From Cryobacterium sp. BB307 (GTDB taxonomy: Bacteria > Actinomycetota > Actinomycetes > Actinomycetales > Microbacteriaceae): 64,000 bases of DNA. The stretch spans positions 1,240,001 to 1,304,000 of the forward strand of contig NZ_JAANZA010000001.1 of NCBI RefSeq assembly GCF_012274275.1, given 5' to 3'. The notes beneath the pieces were generated by a model. That model did no database searches, was not told where the DNA came from, and saw only the letters and a list, made by a program, of their open reading frames with translations. Both the position numbers and the translations under genes were made by a program. Below, piece by piece: positions 15,824-25,394 of this stretch; the stretch's first letter is position 1, and every line of letters begins with the position of its first letter.

Positions 15824-17191
15824 ATGAAGAGGTCAATCCCGTTTGCCGTCGCCGCAGCTAGCGCGTTGCTGCTGACATCCTGCGCTGTCGGCACCGGCAC
15901 GCAGAACACCGACGACGACACCGAGTACGACCCGTCGGCCGAGCTCAGCGGCGAGCTCAACGTCATGGGCTTCGGCGCGGGCGACGAGATCGCCCAGACG
16001 CGCTACGACCTCGCGGTCGACGCGCTCGGCGAGGTCGACGTCACCCTCATCGAGGGCGACCTGGACATGCAGCAGTTCCTGTCCTCCGTCGCGGCCGGCG
16101 ACCCGCCCGAACTGCTGTACGCCAACCGCGACCAGATCGGGTCGCTCGCGGCGCGCGGTGCGATCATCCCTCTCGACAACTGCATCGAAGGGGAGGGCAT
16201 CGACACCAGCCAGTTCGTCGAGTCGGCACTCGACCAGGTCACCTTTGACGACAGCGTCTACGGCATCCCGGAATTCAACGTCGTTCAGCTGACGATGGCT
16301 AACGAGAGCCTGCTCACGGATGCCGGACTCACGATCGAGGACGTCAACGGCTCAGACTGGGATGCTGTCACAGCTGCGGCTGAAGCGCTCGTGGTCAACG
16401 ACGGCGGACTGTCGGTCATCGGCGTCGACTCGAAGCTGCCGGAGTTCTTCCCGCTGTGGGCGAAGGCCAACGGCGTCGACCTGCTGAGCGAGGACGGCCG
16501 CACCGCCAACCTCAACGACCCTGGCGCTGTCGAGGCGCTCGAGTTCGCGGTCGGCATCTATGAGGCGCAGGGCGGCTTCAGCGCGGTTAAGGCCTATCGC
16601 GACTCCGCCGACTTCTTCGGAAGCGGCAACCAGTACGCGACCAACGTGCTCGGCTCGATGTGGATGGAGCAGTGGTACCTGAACGTCCTGAACGACGTGT
16701 CCCCGGATGCGCCGATGGCGTTCGACACCTTCCGGACACCGGATGGCGAGCCGCTCGCGTTCGCCAGCGGCTCGGCTTGGGCGATCCCGGCGGGCAGCTC
16801 CAACCCGGCCGCCGGCTGCCGGTTCGCTCGCGTCATGACGGAGGTCGACAGCTGGATCGCCGCGGCACAGGCGCGACTCGACCTGCGCAATGAGGAGGGC
16901 ACGGCGTTCACCGGCGTCCTCACCGGCAACGCGGTCGCCGATGACCAGATCCGCGAGATGGTCACCTCAGGCGGGGAGCCGTGGGATTCAGGGGTCGAGG
17001 CGATGTACGAGGCCAATGACAACACCTTCAGCCTCCCGGCGAACCCCGCCGATGCCGAGTTCAAGACCATCTGGCAGGACGCCGTCAACCGGGTGCTCAA
17101 CGGTCAGGACGACCCGCAGACGGCTCTCGACGCTGCGCAGGAGGAGGCACAGTCAGTCCTCGATGAGGCCTGGGCGTCGATGGAGGAGTGA
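15824..17191 (+). CDS. Family 1 extracellular sugar-binding lipoprotein
   Basis: Solute-binding lipoprotein of 455 aa for a carbohydrate ABC importer. Signal peptide with lipobox LLTSC (Cys about residue 22), then the family 1 fold: LNVMGFGAGDE, DLDMQQFLSSVAAGDPPELL, IPEFNVVQL, SGSAWAIPAGSSNP. ATG at 15824 follows GAGGGAG. It is translationally coupled (TGATG) to the first permease. There is no ATPase gene in the operon, so a shared MsiK-like ATPase elsewhere is expected. The sugar is unknown. Confidence 0.9.
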   Translation: MKRSIPFAVAAASALLLTSCAVGTGTQNTDDDTEYDPSAELSGELNVMGFGAGDEIAQTRYDLAVDALGEVDVTLIEGDLDMQQFLSSVAAGDPPELLYANRDQIGSLAARGAIIPLDNCIEGEGIDTSQFVESALDQVTFDDSVYGIPEFNVVQLTMANESLLTDAGLTIEDVNGSDWDAVTAAAEALVVNDGGLSVIGVDSKLPEFFPLWAKANGVDLLSEDGRTANLNDPGAVEALEFAVGIYEAQGGFSAVKAYRDSADFFGSGNQYATNVLGSMWMEQWYLNVLNDVSPDAPMAFDTFRTPDGEPLAFASGSAWAIPAGSSNPAAGCRFARVMTEVDSWIAAAQARLDLRNEEGTAFTGVLTGNAVADDQIREMVTSGGEPWDSGVEAMYEANDNTFSLPANPADAEFKTIWQDAVNRVLNGQDDPQTALDAAQEEAQSVLDEAWASMEE

Positions 17192-18141
17192 TGTCCGCCC
17201 TCACCCTCGACACCCGGCCGTCGGTCGAACGCCCGGCCCGTCGGCGGGCGAGGCGCAGGAACGTCATCGCGGCGCTCCTGTTCCTCAGCCCGTGGATCGT
17301 CGGCTTCCTGATCTTCACCGCGTGGCCGATCTTCTACAGCGCGTACCTCTCACTGACCAACTACGACGTCATCAACTCACCCGACTTCGTCGGCATCGAG
17401 AACTACCAGCGGATGATCGAGGACCCGAAGGTGCGGCTCGCACTCGGCAACACCCTGCTGTACACGCTGATGAAGGTCCCGGCGTACATGCTGCTGTCGC
17501 TCGCCCTTGCGCTGCTGCTGGACCGGGCCGGCCGTGCATCCGGGTTCTTTCGCACCGTGTTCTTCCTGCCGAAGATGACACCGCCGGTGGCCGTCGGCGT
17601 GCTGTTCCTGCTGCTGTTCAACGGCCAGAGCGGGCTGGTCAACAGTGTGCTCGGCTGGTTCGGCATCAACGGGCCGTCGTGGACGACGGATCCGGCCTGG
17701 GTGAAGCCGGGGCTGGTGCTCATGAGCCTGTGGACGGTGGGGGCGAGCGTCATCATCCTGCTCACCGCGCTGCGCGACGTGCCGAAGGACCTGTACGAGG
17801 CGGCCAGGATCGACGGCGCCGGCTTCTGGCAGCAGACCAAGAGCGTGACACTGCCGATGATCAGCCCGACGCTCTTCTTCCTAGTCATCGTCAACACGAT
17901 CGGCGCGTTCCAGACCTTCGACGAGGCGTACACGGCTTTCTTCGGCTCAGGCAACACGACCTATAGCAACGACGCAGCCTTGTTCTACGTGATCTACCTG
18001 TTCCAGCAGGCGTTCCAGTTCCTGCACATGGGCTACGCGTCGGCGCTCGCCTGGCTGCTGTTCCTCATCATCATGATCATCACAGTCATCCAGGTGATCG
18101 TGTCCCGCAGGCTCGTGCACTACGAAGGGGGCTCGCGATGA
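17191..18141 (+). CDS. Sugar ABC transporter permease, MalF type
   Basis: Permease of 316 aa with six helices and the EAA loop DLYEAARIDGAGFWQQTKSVTLP. The ATG at 17191 shares its A with the stop of the binding-protein gene; a GTG one codon earlier is possible. Its stop overlaps the next permease start (ATGA). Forms the channel with the MalG-type partner. Confidence 0.92.
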   Translation: MSALTLDTRPSVERPARRRARRRNVIAALLFLSPWIVGFLIFTAWPIFYSAYLSLTNYDVINSPDFVGIENYQRMIEDPKVRLALGNTLLYTLMKVPAYMLLSLALALLLDRAGRASGFFRTVFFLPKMTPPVAVGVLFLLLFNGQSGLVNSVLGWFGINGPSWTTDPAWVKPGLVLMSLWTVGASVIILLTALRDVPKDLYEAARIDGAGFWQQTKSVTLPMISPTLFFLVIVNTIGAFQTFDEAYTAFFGSGNTTYSNDAALFYVIYLFQQAFQFLHMGYASALAWLLFLIIMIITVIQVIVSRRLVHYEGGSR

Positions 18142-19061
18142 CGACGACCGCGAGGGTTCCCGGCGTGACCGCTCCGCCGCTCGCGAGCGCAGATGCCATC
18201 GCAGTCGACAAGAGCGCGAAGGTCGGCAAGTCGAAGCGTGGATGGAAGCGGGTGCTCACCGTCACGCTGCTGGTGCTGTTCGGCGTCATCTTCCTGTACC
18301 CGTTCATCTGGCTGGTGAGCGCCTCGTTCAAGCCGCGCAGTGAGGTGTTCGACAACGCGCTCATCCCGAACACCTTCACGCTGGAGAACTACGTCAACGT
18401 GTGGCTGGAGGCGCCGCTTGCCCTGTGGCTGGTCAACACGGTGATCGTCACGGTGCTGGCCGCGGTGTCGGTGACCATCGCGAGCTCGATGGTGGCGTGG
18501 GGCTTCGCCTACTTCCAGTTCCGCGGCAGGAACGTGCTGTTCGGCATCGTGCTGGGCACGATGATGCTGCCGGGAGCTGTCACGCTGATCCCGACGTTCC
18601 TGATCTGGAACGGCCTGGGGGCCACGGGAACGCTGATCCCGTTGTGGGCAGGCAACCTGTTCGGCAGCGCGTTCTACATCTTCCTGCTGCGCCAGTTCTT
18701 CCTGACGCTGCCGCGCGACCTGTTCGAGGCTGCGCGGGTGGACGGCGCGAGCAACTGGAAGATCTTCTCCCGCATCGCGGTGCCGCTCACGAAGCCCGCC
18801 CTCGCCGTCGTTCTCCTGTTCGAGGCGGAGGCGGCGTGGACCGACCTGATGCGCGGTCTCATCTACCTGCGCGACACGGCGACCTTCACTGTTCCGCGAG
18901 GGCTCAAGGCTCTCGTCGACCAGTTCGGCTTCGGCGGGGAGTGGCACTGGGAGATCCTGGTCACGGCAAGCGTGATCACCACACTGCCGATCATCATCCT
19001 GTTCTTCTTCGGCCAGAAGCAGTTCGTCGAGGGGGTCGCCTCGAGCGGCATCAAGGGGTGA
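18138..19061 (+). CDS. Sugar ABC transporter permease, MalG type
   Basis: Second permease, 307 aa, with a 40-residue basic cytoplasmic N-terminus, six helices and the EAA loop DLFEAARVDGASNWKIFSRI. ATG at 18138 overlaps the MalF-type stop. The 3' end overlaps the convergent acetyltransferase gene by 11 bp. The residue pattern is of the CUT1 (oligosaccharide) class. Confidence 0.92.
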   Translation: MTTTARVPGVTAPPLASADAIAVDKSAKVGKSKRGWKRVLTVTLLVLFGVIFLYPFIWLVSASFKPRSEVFDNALIPNTFTLENYVNVWLEAPLALWLVNTVIVTVLAAVSVTIASSMVAWGFAYFQFRGRNVLFGIVLGTMMLPGAVTLIPTFLIWNGLGATGTLIPLWAGNLFGSAFYIFLLRQFFLTLPRDLFEAARVDGASNWKIFSRIAVPLTKPALAVVLLFEAEAAWTDLMRGLIYLRDTATFTVPRGLKALVDQFGFGGEWHWEILVTASVITTLPIIILFFFGQKQFVEGVASSGIKG

Positions 19062-20127
19062 CGTCGAGCTTCCAGCCGCCGCCGTAGCCCACCGGCATGA
19101 ATCCGATGGCCTCGTTCACGGCGAGCATGTGCCGGTTCTCCTCGGCGTTGAAGGTCGTGACCGACGGATGCCCTGGGTGCGTGTCCTCGAGGTACTTCAG
19201 GTTCGCCAACTTGGCGAGCATGCCCAGCCCGTGACCGCGGTGTTCGCGCAACACCAACGTGTCGGCCTGTGAGACGGCACGCTCACGCTCGAGTGGCACC
19301 TCCAACTCGGTGAAGGCCACCAGCGTGCCGGACGGCACGTACTCGACCGCGGTGACCAGGATCAGGCGCGGGCTCGCGGCACGCAGGTCATCGAGGGTGC
19401 GCACGCGCGTCTCGTCCCACTGCTCCTCGGCGTAGTCGAGCCCGCCGCTCGGCGCATCCGTGCTCATCCGCTGGTGCAGCACCGCGAGATCCGCGACCCG
19501 GTCCTCCGGGGTGCGGCCGACCCAGCGCACCAGCCGGTAGCCGGCATCTGCGGCGACCCGCACGCGCTCCGCCAACTCGTCGAACCATCTAGTCGGCAGA
19601 GGGAGCGGAAGCCGACTGAAGCGCTCGACCTGCTGCAGTTCGTACCCACGGCCAAGCAAGAAGCGCGTACCGGGGTCGGCAAGCGGCACCGCGCCGAAGC
19701 CGGTCGGCGACGGGAGAGTCTCGCCGTCTGCGGCCTTGTGCAGCACGTAGGACTGCCACGGTCGAAGCCGTTCGGCAGCGGCGCGCGTCGCGAGCAGGTC
19801 GTACAGCGCGGCCCCGATGCCGGCTCGGCGGAACGCCGCGAGCACCTCGATCTCGAGCCACGCTTCGTCAACATCGTCCTCGATGCGCCAGTTCAGGATG
19901 CCGCGCGCGACGATGCGTCCATCCACCCGGGCGACGTAGGCGATCTTCGGGTCGTACGGGTCCAACCAGTGCGGCAGCAGTTCGGCCGCGGAGTAGGCGA
20001 GGTCGTAGTTGCCGACGATCTCAGCCTCGATGTCGTTGCGCACGGTGGTCATCTCGATGAAGTCCAGCGCATCCGGGGCGTCGATCGACTGAGGGATGTG
20101 CAGGTCGTCGATGGTGAACTCGGTCAT
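19051..20127 (-). CDS. Double-domain GNAT acetyltransferase
   Basis: Protein of 358 aa with two GNAT folds. The N-terminal domain has EVLAAFRRAGIGAALYDLL as the acetyl-CoA loop; the C-terminal domain has VLREHRGHGLGMLAKLANLK followed by TTFNAEENRHMLAVNEAIGF, the standard motif A/B arrangement. Such tandem GNAT proteins are common in actinobacteria; some modify aminoglycosides, mycothiol precursors (MshD) or peptides. I see no MshD-specific sign, so the substrate is unknown. Convergent with the sugar permease, divergent from smc. Confidence 0.85.
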   Translation of the reverse strand: MTEFTIDDLHIPQSIDAPDALDFIEMTTVRNDIEAEIVGNYDLAYSAAELLPHWLDPYDPKIAYVARVDGRIVARGILNWRIEDDVDEAWLEIEVLAAFRRAGIGAALYDLLATRAAAERLRPWQSYVLHKAADGETLPSPTGFGAVPLADPGTRFLLGRGYELQQVERFSRLPLPLPTRWFDELAERVRVAADAGYRLVRWVGRTPEDRVADLAVLHQRMSTDAPSGGLDYAEEQWDETRVRTLDDLRAASPRLILVTAVEYVPSGTLVAFTELEVPLERERAVSQADTLVLREHRGHGLGMLAKLANLKYLEDTHPGHPSVTTFNAEENRHMLAVNEAIGFMPVGYGGGWKLDVTP

Positions 20128-20298
20128 CGGCCGTGCTCCTTGGCTCGTGCGTGTCGGCAGCCGCCCAGACTAACGCCCGCGCACGAAGAAAACGCGAATC
20201 TGAGACCATTCCGATGCAAAGCGCGGCAGAACTCTCGGATGCTCGGCGTCCGGTACCGTATACCGGGTGAGTCGCGGCGTGCGAAGAAGGGCGAACGG

Positions 20299-23200
20299 GT
20301 GTACCTGAAGAGCCTGACCCTCAAGGGGTTCAAGTCCTTCGCTCAGCCGACCACTTTTGCGTTCGAACCAGGGGTGACGTGCGTCGTCGGACCGAACGGC
20401 TCCGGCAAGTCGAACGTCGTCGACGCTCTCGCGTGGGTGATGGGCGAGCAGGGGGCGAAGACCCTGCGCGGCGGCAAGATGGAGGACGTCATCTTCGCCG
20501 GCACGGCCACCAAGGGCCCGCTCGGCCGCGCCGAGGTCACCCTCACGATCGACAACAGCGATGGCGCGCTGCCGATCGAGTACAGCGAAGTGACCATCAG
20601 CCGCACGCTGTTCCGCAACGGCGGCAGCGAATACGCGATCAACGGCGAGAACTGCAGGCTCCTCGACGTGCAGGAGCTGCTGAGCGACTCCGGGCTCGGG
20701 CGCGAGATGCACGTCATCGTCGGCCAGGGACAGTTGGATGCCGTGCTGCACGCGAGCCCCGAGGAGCGTCGCGGCTTCATCGAGGAGGCCGCCGGCATCC
20801 TGAAGCACCGCCGCCGCAAGGAGAAGACCCTCCGCAAGCTGGAGGCGATGCAGGCGAACCTGACGCGACTGAACGATCTCGCGGGTGAGCTGCGCCGGCA
20901 GCTCAAGCCGCTCGGGCACCAGGCCGAGATCGCCCGTGAGGCGCAGTCGATCGCGGCGATAGTCCGCGACGCGACCGCCCGGCTGCTCGCCGACGAGATC
21001 GTGACGCTGCGCGAGTCACTCGCGGTGCACTCCTCGAGCGAGGCGGAGCGCAAGACGGAGCGGATCGTTCTGCAGGAACAGCTCGACCAGAACAAGCTGC
21101 GCGAGCAGCGCATCGAGGCGGCGCAGCAGGGCGATCGGGTCGACACGGCCAGGCGGATCGCGTTCGGTCTGGAGCAGGTGCAGGAGCGCCTGCGCGGCCT
21201 GTTCACGCTCGCAAACCAGCGGATCGCGCTCCTCGGCGCGCAGGGCGAGGTGCACGACTTCAGCGCGGGTGTCACTCAGCAGCAGGTGGATGATGCGCGC
21301 GCTGAGGCGGAGCGGCTCGCCGAGCTCATCAGCGACACCGAGCGGGCCTGGCAGGAGGCGCAAGCCGTGAGCGCCAGCGCACGTGCCGCGCTGGATGCGA
21401 TGGACGATGAGATCGCGCTGCAGAGCTCGCTCGTGTCGAAGCACGAACTCGAGCTCGCCGGGCTCGCCGGTGCGGTCGACACAGCCAACTCGCGGCTCGC
21501 CGCGGTGCGCGGAGAAGTGCTGCGGCAGCAGAACGCGCTCGACGCCGCAGAGCAGCGCCGCGAGGCCGCGCTCGCCGAATTCACCAGGCTGGAAGCGGAC
21601 GCCGCGGTGGGGGAGGCGGGAGAGACCGACCTCGACGCCGCGTACGAGGAGGCACAGGGCGTCGTTGTCGCCGCCGAGTCGGAGATCGAGCGGCTGCGGG
21701 AGTCGCTGCACACGCTCGAGCGCGAACGGGACGCGCTCGCCGCCCGCACCAACGCGCTCACGCGCGCGCTCGAGGTCAAGGATGCAGCGGGCGATCTGGT
21801 CGCTGCGAAGTTGACCGGCATCCGGGGCATCGTCGCGGACCACATCCAGGTGAAGCCCGGGTTCGAAGCTGCCATCGCCGCTGCGCTGGGGAGCCTCGCC
21901 GACGGCGTGCTCGCCGAGGACCGTGACAGCGCCATCGACGCGGTAGCGCATGCCAAGCACCATGATCTCGGCAGGGTCGAGATCGTCGTGGCCGACAGCG
22001 GCGCCATGGCACCCGCCTGGCCGGCGCTGCCCGGCATCGTCGCCGCGCAATCAGTCGTGGACGCCCCGGGCGGCGTGCTCGGCATCCTCAGTTACATCGC
22101 CGTCGCCGATGACCTCGACGCGGCGCGCTCAGCTGAACCGAAGCTCGCCGACGCCGGGCTCGGCGGCCCGATCACGATCGTGACCAAAGGCGGCGACGTG
22201 CTCACCGAGTACGTGCTGCGCGGCGGCTCAGGCGGCAAGCAGGGGCGCATCGAGCTGCTCGCGGAACGCGACGCAGCCGCCGAACGCCTGACCGAGGTGA
22301 CCTCGCTCATCGAGCGGGCACGATTCGAGCTGGCCGAGCAGCGCGGCGTGCTTCAGGTCGCCAAGGAGCAGTCCCAGCGCGCCCTCGCCACCCTGCGCGA
22401 GTTCGACGCCCAGCTGGCCGCGCGCACCGAGAAGCTCAACCGCGCCAAGGTCCAATTCGAGGCAGCCCAGGCAGAGGCGCAGCGCCTGGAGAAGGGTCTC
22501 GAGCTTGCCACGAACGCGGTGGCGGATGCGGTGGCTGCGGCGGAGAAGGCTGCAGCCGACCTCGAGTCGGCCCGGTCCAGGCCGAAACCCATCCTCGACG
22601 TCAGCGCGCGCGACGGACTGTCGCAGGAGCTCGACGCGGCACGCGAGAGCGAGGTTGAGGCGCGACTCCAGGTCGAGGCCGCGCGCGAGCGGGTCCGTGC
22701 GGAACGCCAGCGGGCACTGCAGCTGGAGAAGCAGCTTGAGGAGGAGCGCGCCGCCGCGCAGGAGAGCGCCCGTCGGGCGGTGATCCGACGTCGCCAGATC
22801 GAGCAGGCGCAACGCGTCGCTGATGCGCTGCCCGCGGTGCTCGACTCGGTGAACCGCTCGGTGACCGCAGCCCGCATGGAACTCTCCGCGCGCGAAGCCG
22901 ATCGCGCCAAGCAGAACGAGGAGCTCGCCGAGCTGCGTCGCCAGGAAGCCGGGCTGCGCGAGCGCCTGACCGCGGTGAGCGAAAGCGTGCACGGGCTCGA
23001 GATGCAGATCTACGAGAAGAAGCTGCACCTGTCCACGCTCGTCGAGCGCGCGGCGGAGGAGCTCGGCCTCGTCGAGGACGTTCTCGTCGCCGAGTACGGC
23101 CCGCAGGTACCGGTGCCGGATGATGCCGCAACGGCGGTCGACGCCCCGACGGTCGAACCCGTCGAGACCTCGACCGAGATCTCGACGAGCTCGATCACCG

Positions 23201-23907
23201 ATGAAGGGTGGATGGCCCCCTCGGAGGGCAAGCCGTTCAACCGCTCCGAGCAGGAAGCCCGCCTGGCCCGCGCGCAGCGCAAGTACGCGCAGCTCGGTCG
23301 CGTCAACCCCCTCGCGCTCGAGGAGTTCGCGGCGCTCGAGCAGCGCCATAAGTTCCTCACCGAGCAGCTCACCGACCTGACAAACACCCGCAAGGACCTG
23401 CTCACGATCATCGACGAGCTCGACGTGAAGATGAAGGACATCTTCGAGGCCGCGTTCGAGGACACTCGGGCGGCCTTCAACGACGTCTTCCCGGTGCTGT
23501 TCCCCGGCGGCACCGGCAGCATCCGCCTCACCGACCCGGATGACCTGCTCACCACGGGCATCGAGGTCACCGTGAAGCCGGCGGGCAAGAAGATCGAGCG
23601 GCTGTCGCTGCTCTCGGGCGGCGAGCGCTCACTGGCTGCGGTTGCGCTGCTGATCGCGATCTTCAAGGCGCGCCCCAGCCCGTTCTACATCATGGACGAG
23701 GTGGAGGCGGCACTCGACGACGCGAACCTCGGCCGGCTGCTGACGATCTTCGAGGAGCTCCGCGAGAACTCGCAGCTCATCGTCATCACCCACCAAAAGC
23801 GCACGATGGAGATCGCGGATGCGCTCTACGGCGTCTCGATGCGCTCGGATGGGATCAGCGCCGTGGTCGGTCAGCGGGTTGCCCGCGAAGACGAAAAGGC
23901 GAGCTGA
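20299..23907 (+). CDS. smc: Chromosome segregation protein SMC
   Basis: SMC ATPase of 1202 aa that compacts and segregates the chromosome, normally with ScpA/ScpB (not in this window). N-terminal head: LKGFKSFAQPTTFAFEPGVT and Walker A GPNGSGKSN. Long coiled coil, hinge about residues 505-660 (KLTGIRGIVADHIQVKPGFE), second coiled coil, then C-terminal head with LSGGERSLAAVALL and Walker B FYIMDEVEAALDD. GTG at 20299 follows AAGGG; the in-frame upstream stretch overlaps the divergent gene and is not coding. A short palindromic repeat (23153-23194) encodes an unusual Thr/Ser/Glu-rich insert near residues 950-970. Confidence 0.96.
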   Translation: MYLKSLTLKGFKSFAQPTTFAFEPGVTCVVGPNGSGKSNVVDALAWVMGEQGAKTLRGGKMEDVIFAGTATKGPLGRAEVTLTIDNSDGALPIEYSEVTISRTLFRNGGSEYAINGENCRLLDVQELLSDSGLGREMHVIVGQGQLDAVLHASPEERRGFIEEAAGILKHRRRKEKTLRKLEAMQANLTRLNDLAGELRRQLKPLGHQAEIAREAQSIAAIVRDATARLLADEIVTLRESLAVHSSSEAERKTERIVLQEQLDQNKLREQRIEAAQQGDRVDTARRIAFGLEQVQERLRGLFTLANQRIALLGAQGEVHDFSAGVTQQQVDDARAEAERLAELISDTERAWQEAQAVSASARAALDAMDDEIALQSSLVSKHELELAGLAGAVDTANSRLAAVRGEVLRQQNALDAAEQRREAALAEFTRLEADAAVGEAGETDLDAAYEEAQGVVVAAESEIERLRESLHTLERERDALAARTNALTRALEVKDAAGDLVAAKLTGIRGIVADHIQVKPGFEAAIAAALGSLADGVLAEDRDSAIDAVAHAKHHDLGRVEIVVADSGAMAPAWPALPGIVAAQSVVDAPGGVLGILSYIAVADDLDAARSAEPKLADAGLGGPITIVTKGGDVLTEYVLRGGSGGKQGRIELLAERDAAAERLTEVTSLIERARFELAEQRGVLQVAKEQSQRALATLREFDAQLAARTEKLNRAKVQFEAAQAEAQRLEKGLELATNAVADAVAAAEKAAADLESARSRPKPILDVSARDGLSQELDAARESEVEARLQVEAARERVRAERQRALQLEKQLEEERAAAQESARRAVIRRRQIEQAQRVADALPAVLDSVNRSVTAARMELSAREADRAKQNEELAELRRQEAGLRERLTAVSESVHGLEMQIYEKKLHLSTLVERAAEELGLVEDVLVAEYGPQVPVPDDAATAVDAPTVEPVETSTEISTSSITDEGWMAPSEGKPFNRSEQEARLARAQRKYAQLGRVNPLALEEFAALEQRHKFLTEQLTDLTNTRKDLLTIIDELDVKMKDIFEAAFEDTRAAFNDVFPVLFPGGTGSIRLTDPDDLLTTGIEVTVKPAGKKIERLSLLSGGERSLAAVALLIAIFKARPSPFYIMDEVEAALDDANLGRLLTIFEELRENSQLIVITHQKRTMEIADALYGVSMRSDGISAVVGQRVAREDEKAS
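23153..23194. repeat. Palindromic element inserted in frame within smc
   Basis: Arms 23153-23169 and 23178-23194 are inverted repeats matching at 14 of 17 positions (TCGAACCCGTCGAGACC against TCGAGCTCGTCGAGATC). It resembles the TCGA/GTCGAGA-rich palindromes scattered through actinobacterial genomes. It encodes a low-complexity EPVETSTEISTSSI stretch between the coiled coil and the C-terminal head of SMC. Confidence 0.6.
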
Positions 23908-23918
23908 GCCGCCAGCGG

Positions 23919-23951
23919 GACCGGCAAGCTCCGAGTACGACCGGCAAGCTC
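23919..23951. repeat. Direct repeat of 13 bp after smc
   Basis: GACCGGCAAGCTC occurs at 23919-23931 and again at 23939-23951, a 20-bp period. Together with the palindrome at 24001-24042 it fills most of the 230-bp gap between smc and the MFS gene. Confidence 0.6.
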
Positions 23952-24000
23952 TGCATCGCGGAGCCGATGCCCGTTAGCCTCCGCACTCGTCCGCGCATGC

Positions 24001-24042
24001 TCCGGACATCCGCGCCCGGTGCGCGGGGCGCGGATGTCCGGA
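24001..24042. repeat. Perfect 17-bp-arm intergenic palindrome (copy A)
   Basis: TCCGGACATCCGCGCCC at 24001-24017 pairs perfectly with 24026-24042 around an 8-base loop. Related, less perfect copies lie at 56305-56342 and 56427-56466. Could serve as a terminator for smc, but there is no T-run; the recurrence argues for a REP-like family. Confidence 0.7.
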
Positions 24043-24128
24043 ACGGGCGCGCGGAAGTCGGTGAGCTCAGCCGCCATCCACCCATCTGGTTGGCAGGAAT
24101 GCCCCGTCTCGTGGCGGTCTGTCGCGCC

Positions 24129-24134
24129 TAGACT
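24129..24134 (+). promoter_or_regulatory. -10 box TAGACT, leaderless start of MFS gene
   Basis: TAGACT, six bases, then GTG at 24141. Confidence 0.5.
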
Positions 24135-24140
24135 GTCGCA

Positions 24141-25394
24141 GTGATCGACATCGAGCGGGTGCAGAGGCGCGTCATCCGCACCCTCGTTCTGGCGCAGATT
24201 CTCGGCGGAATCGGCCTCGGGGCGACGGTGTCCGTTGGCGCATTGCTTGCTGCGGAGGTGAGCGGCGAGAACGCGTTGTCAGGTATGGCGTCGACCATGA
24301 GCACTCTCGGGGCTGCCATCATCGCGTTGCCGTTGGCCCGCTTGGCGATGCGGCGTGGGCGGGGGTTCGCGCTAGCGGCAGGGTCGATTCTCGGCATCGC
24401 CGGCGCGGTGCTGGCAACGGTGTCGGCGGCGCTCGGATCGTTCCCACTGCTGATCGTCGCATTCCTGCTCACCGGCGTCATCGGGGCCACGAACCTGCAG
24501 GCGCGGTTCGCGGCCACCGACCTGGCTCAGCCGGACCGCCGCGGGCGTCAGCTGTCCGTGGTTGTCTGGTCGACGACGATTGGCGCGGTGCTCGGCCCGA
24601 ACCTGATCGGCCCTGGGGAGGCGCTTGGCGCCGCGCTCGGCCTGCCGACGCTCACCGGCCCGTTCATCTTCACCGTCGCCGCCCAGGTGGCAGCGACCGT
24701 CGTCTACCTCGTCGGTCTTCGTCCTGACCCGCTGCTCACGGCGATCGGCAGCCGCACGCCGGAGGAATCACGCCCCGCCCGAGGCGGCTTCGCGACGCTA
24801 CGACACAACCCCCTTGCGCGCTACGCCGTGACGACCGTTGCCCTCAGCCACGCGACCATGGTCGCCGTCATGGCGATGACGCCGGTGCATCTGTACTCGC
24901 ACGGCGCGACGCTCGAGCTGGTCGGCTTCGCGCTCAGTCTGCACATCGCCGGGATGTTCGCCCTGTCGCCCGTGTTCGGGTGGCTCGCCGATAGGGTGGG
25001 CCGACTCCAGGTGATCCTCATCGGCCAGGCGACGTTCGCCGCCTCGCTGTTGCTTGCCGGCTTCGTGAGCCACTCGGAAGCAGGTGTCACACTGAGCGTC
25101 ACGCTGCTCGGGGTGGGCTGGTCGGCATCGGTCATCGCCGGATCGACCGTCGTCGCCGAATCCGCGGAAGGTCCCGACCGCGCCGCCCTGCAGGGCGTCT
25201 CCGACCTCACCATGAACGCGGTCGCGGCACTCAGCGGCGCGCTCGCCGGGCCGGTGCTGGTCGCGATCGGCTACTCGGGACTCGGCTTCGTCACCATCGC
25301 CCTGGTCGGCTTCGTCACGGTGTGGACGATCATCCGACTCACCGCTCAGGAGAGCCGTCTGGTGCCCGGGTCCAGGATCCGCAGCCAGCGGTAG
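24141..25394 (+). CDS. Major facilitator superfamily transporter
   Basis: MFS permease of 417 aa with about twelve hydrophobic helices. The loop 2-3 region has RLAMRRGRGFALA, and WLADRVGRLQVI repeats the MFS loop motif in the second half. No signature points to a substrate; drug or metabolite export is typical for this group. GTG start at 24141 supported by the -10 box. The last 49 bp overlap the end of the convergent GH13 gene, an unusually long tail-to-tail overlap. Confidence 0.87.
   Translation: MIDIERVQRRVIRTLVLAQILGGIGLGATVSVGALLAAEVSGENALSGMASTMSTLGAAIIALPLARLAMRRGRGFALAAGSILGIAGAVLATVSAALGSFPLLIVAFLLTGVIGATNLQARFAATDLAQPDRRGRQLSVVVWSTTIGAVLGPNLIGPGEALGAALGLPTLTGPFIFTVAAQVAATVVYLVGLRPDPLLTAIGSRTPEESRPARGGFATLRHNPLARYAVTTVALSHATMVAVMAMTPVHLYSHGATLELVGFALSLHIAGMFALSPVFGWLADRVGRLQVILIGQATFAASLLLAGFVSHSEAGVTLSVTLLGVGWSASVIAGSTVVAESAEGPDRAALQGVSDLTMNAVAALSGALAGPVLVAIGYSGLGFVTIALVGFVTVWTIIRLTAQESRLVPGSRIRSQR

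Noticed and set aside
19474-20298. In-frame extension of SMC by about 275 residues
   Set aside because: It runs antisense to the acetyltransferase, has shadow-type composition, and GTG 20299 with AAGGG gives the standard SMC N-terminus.
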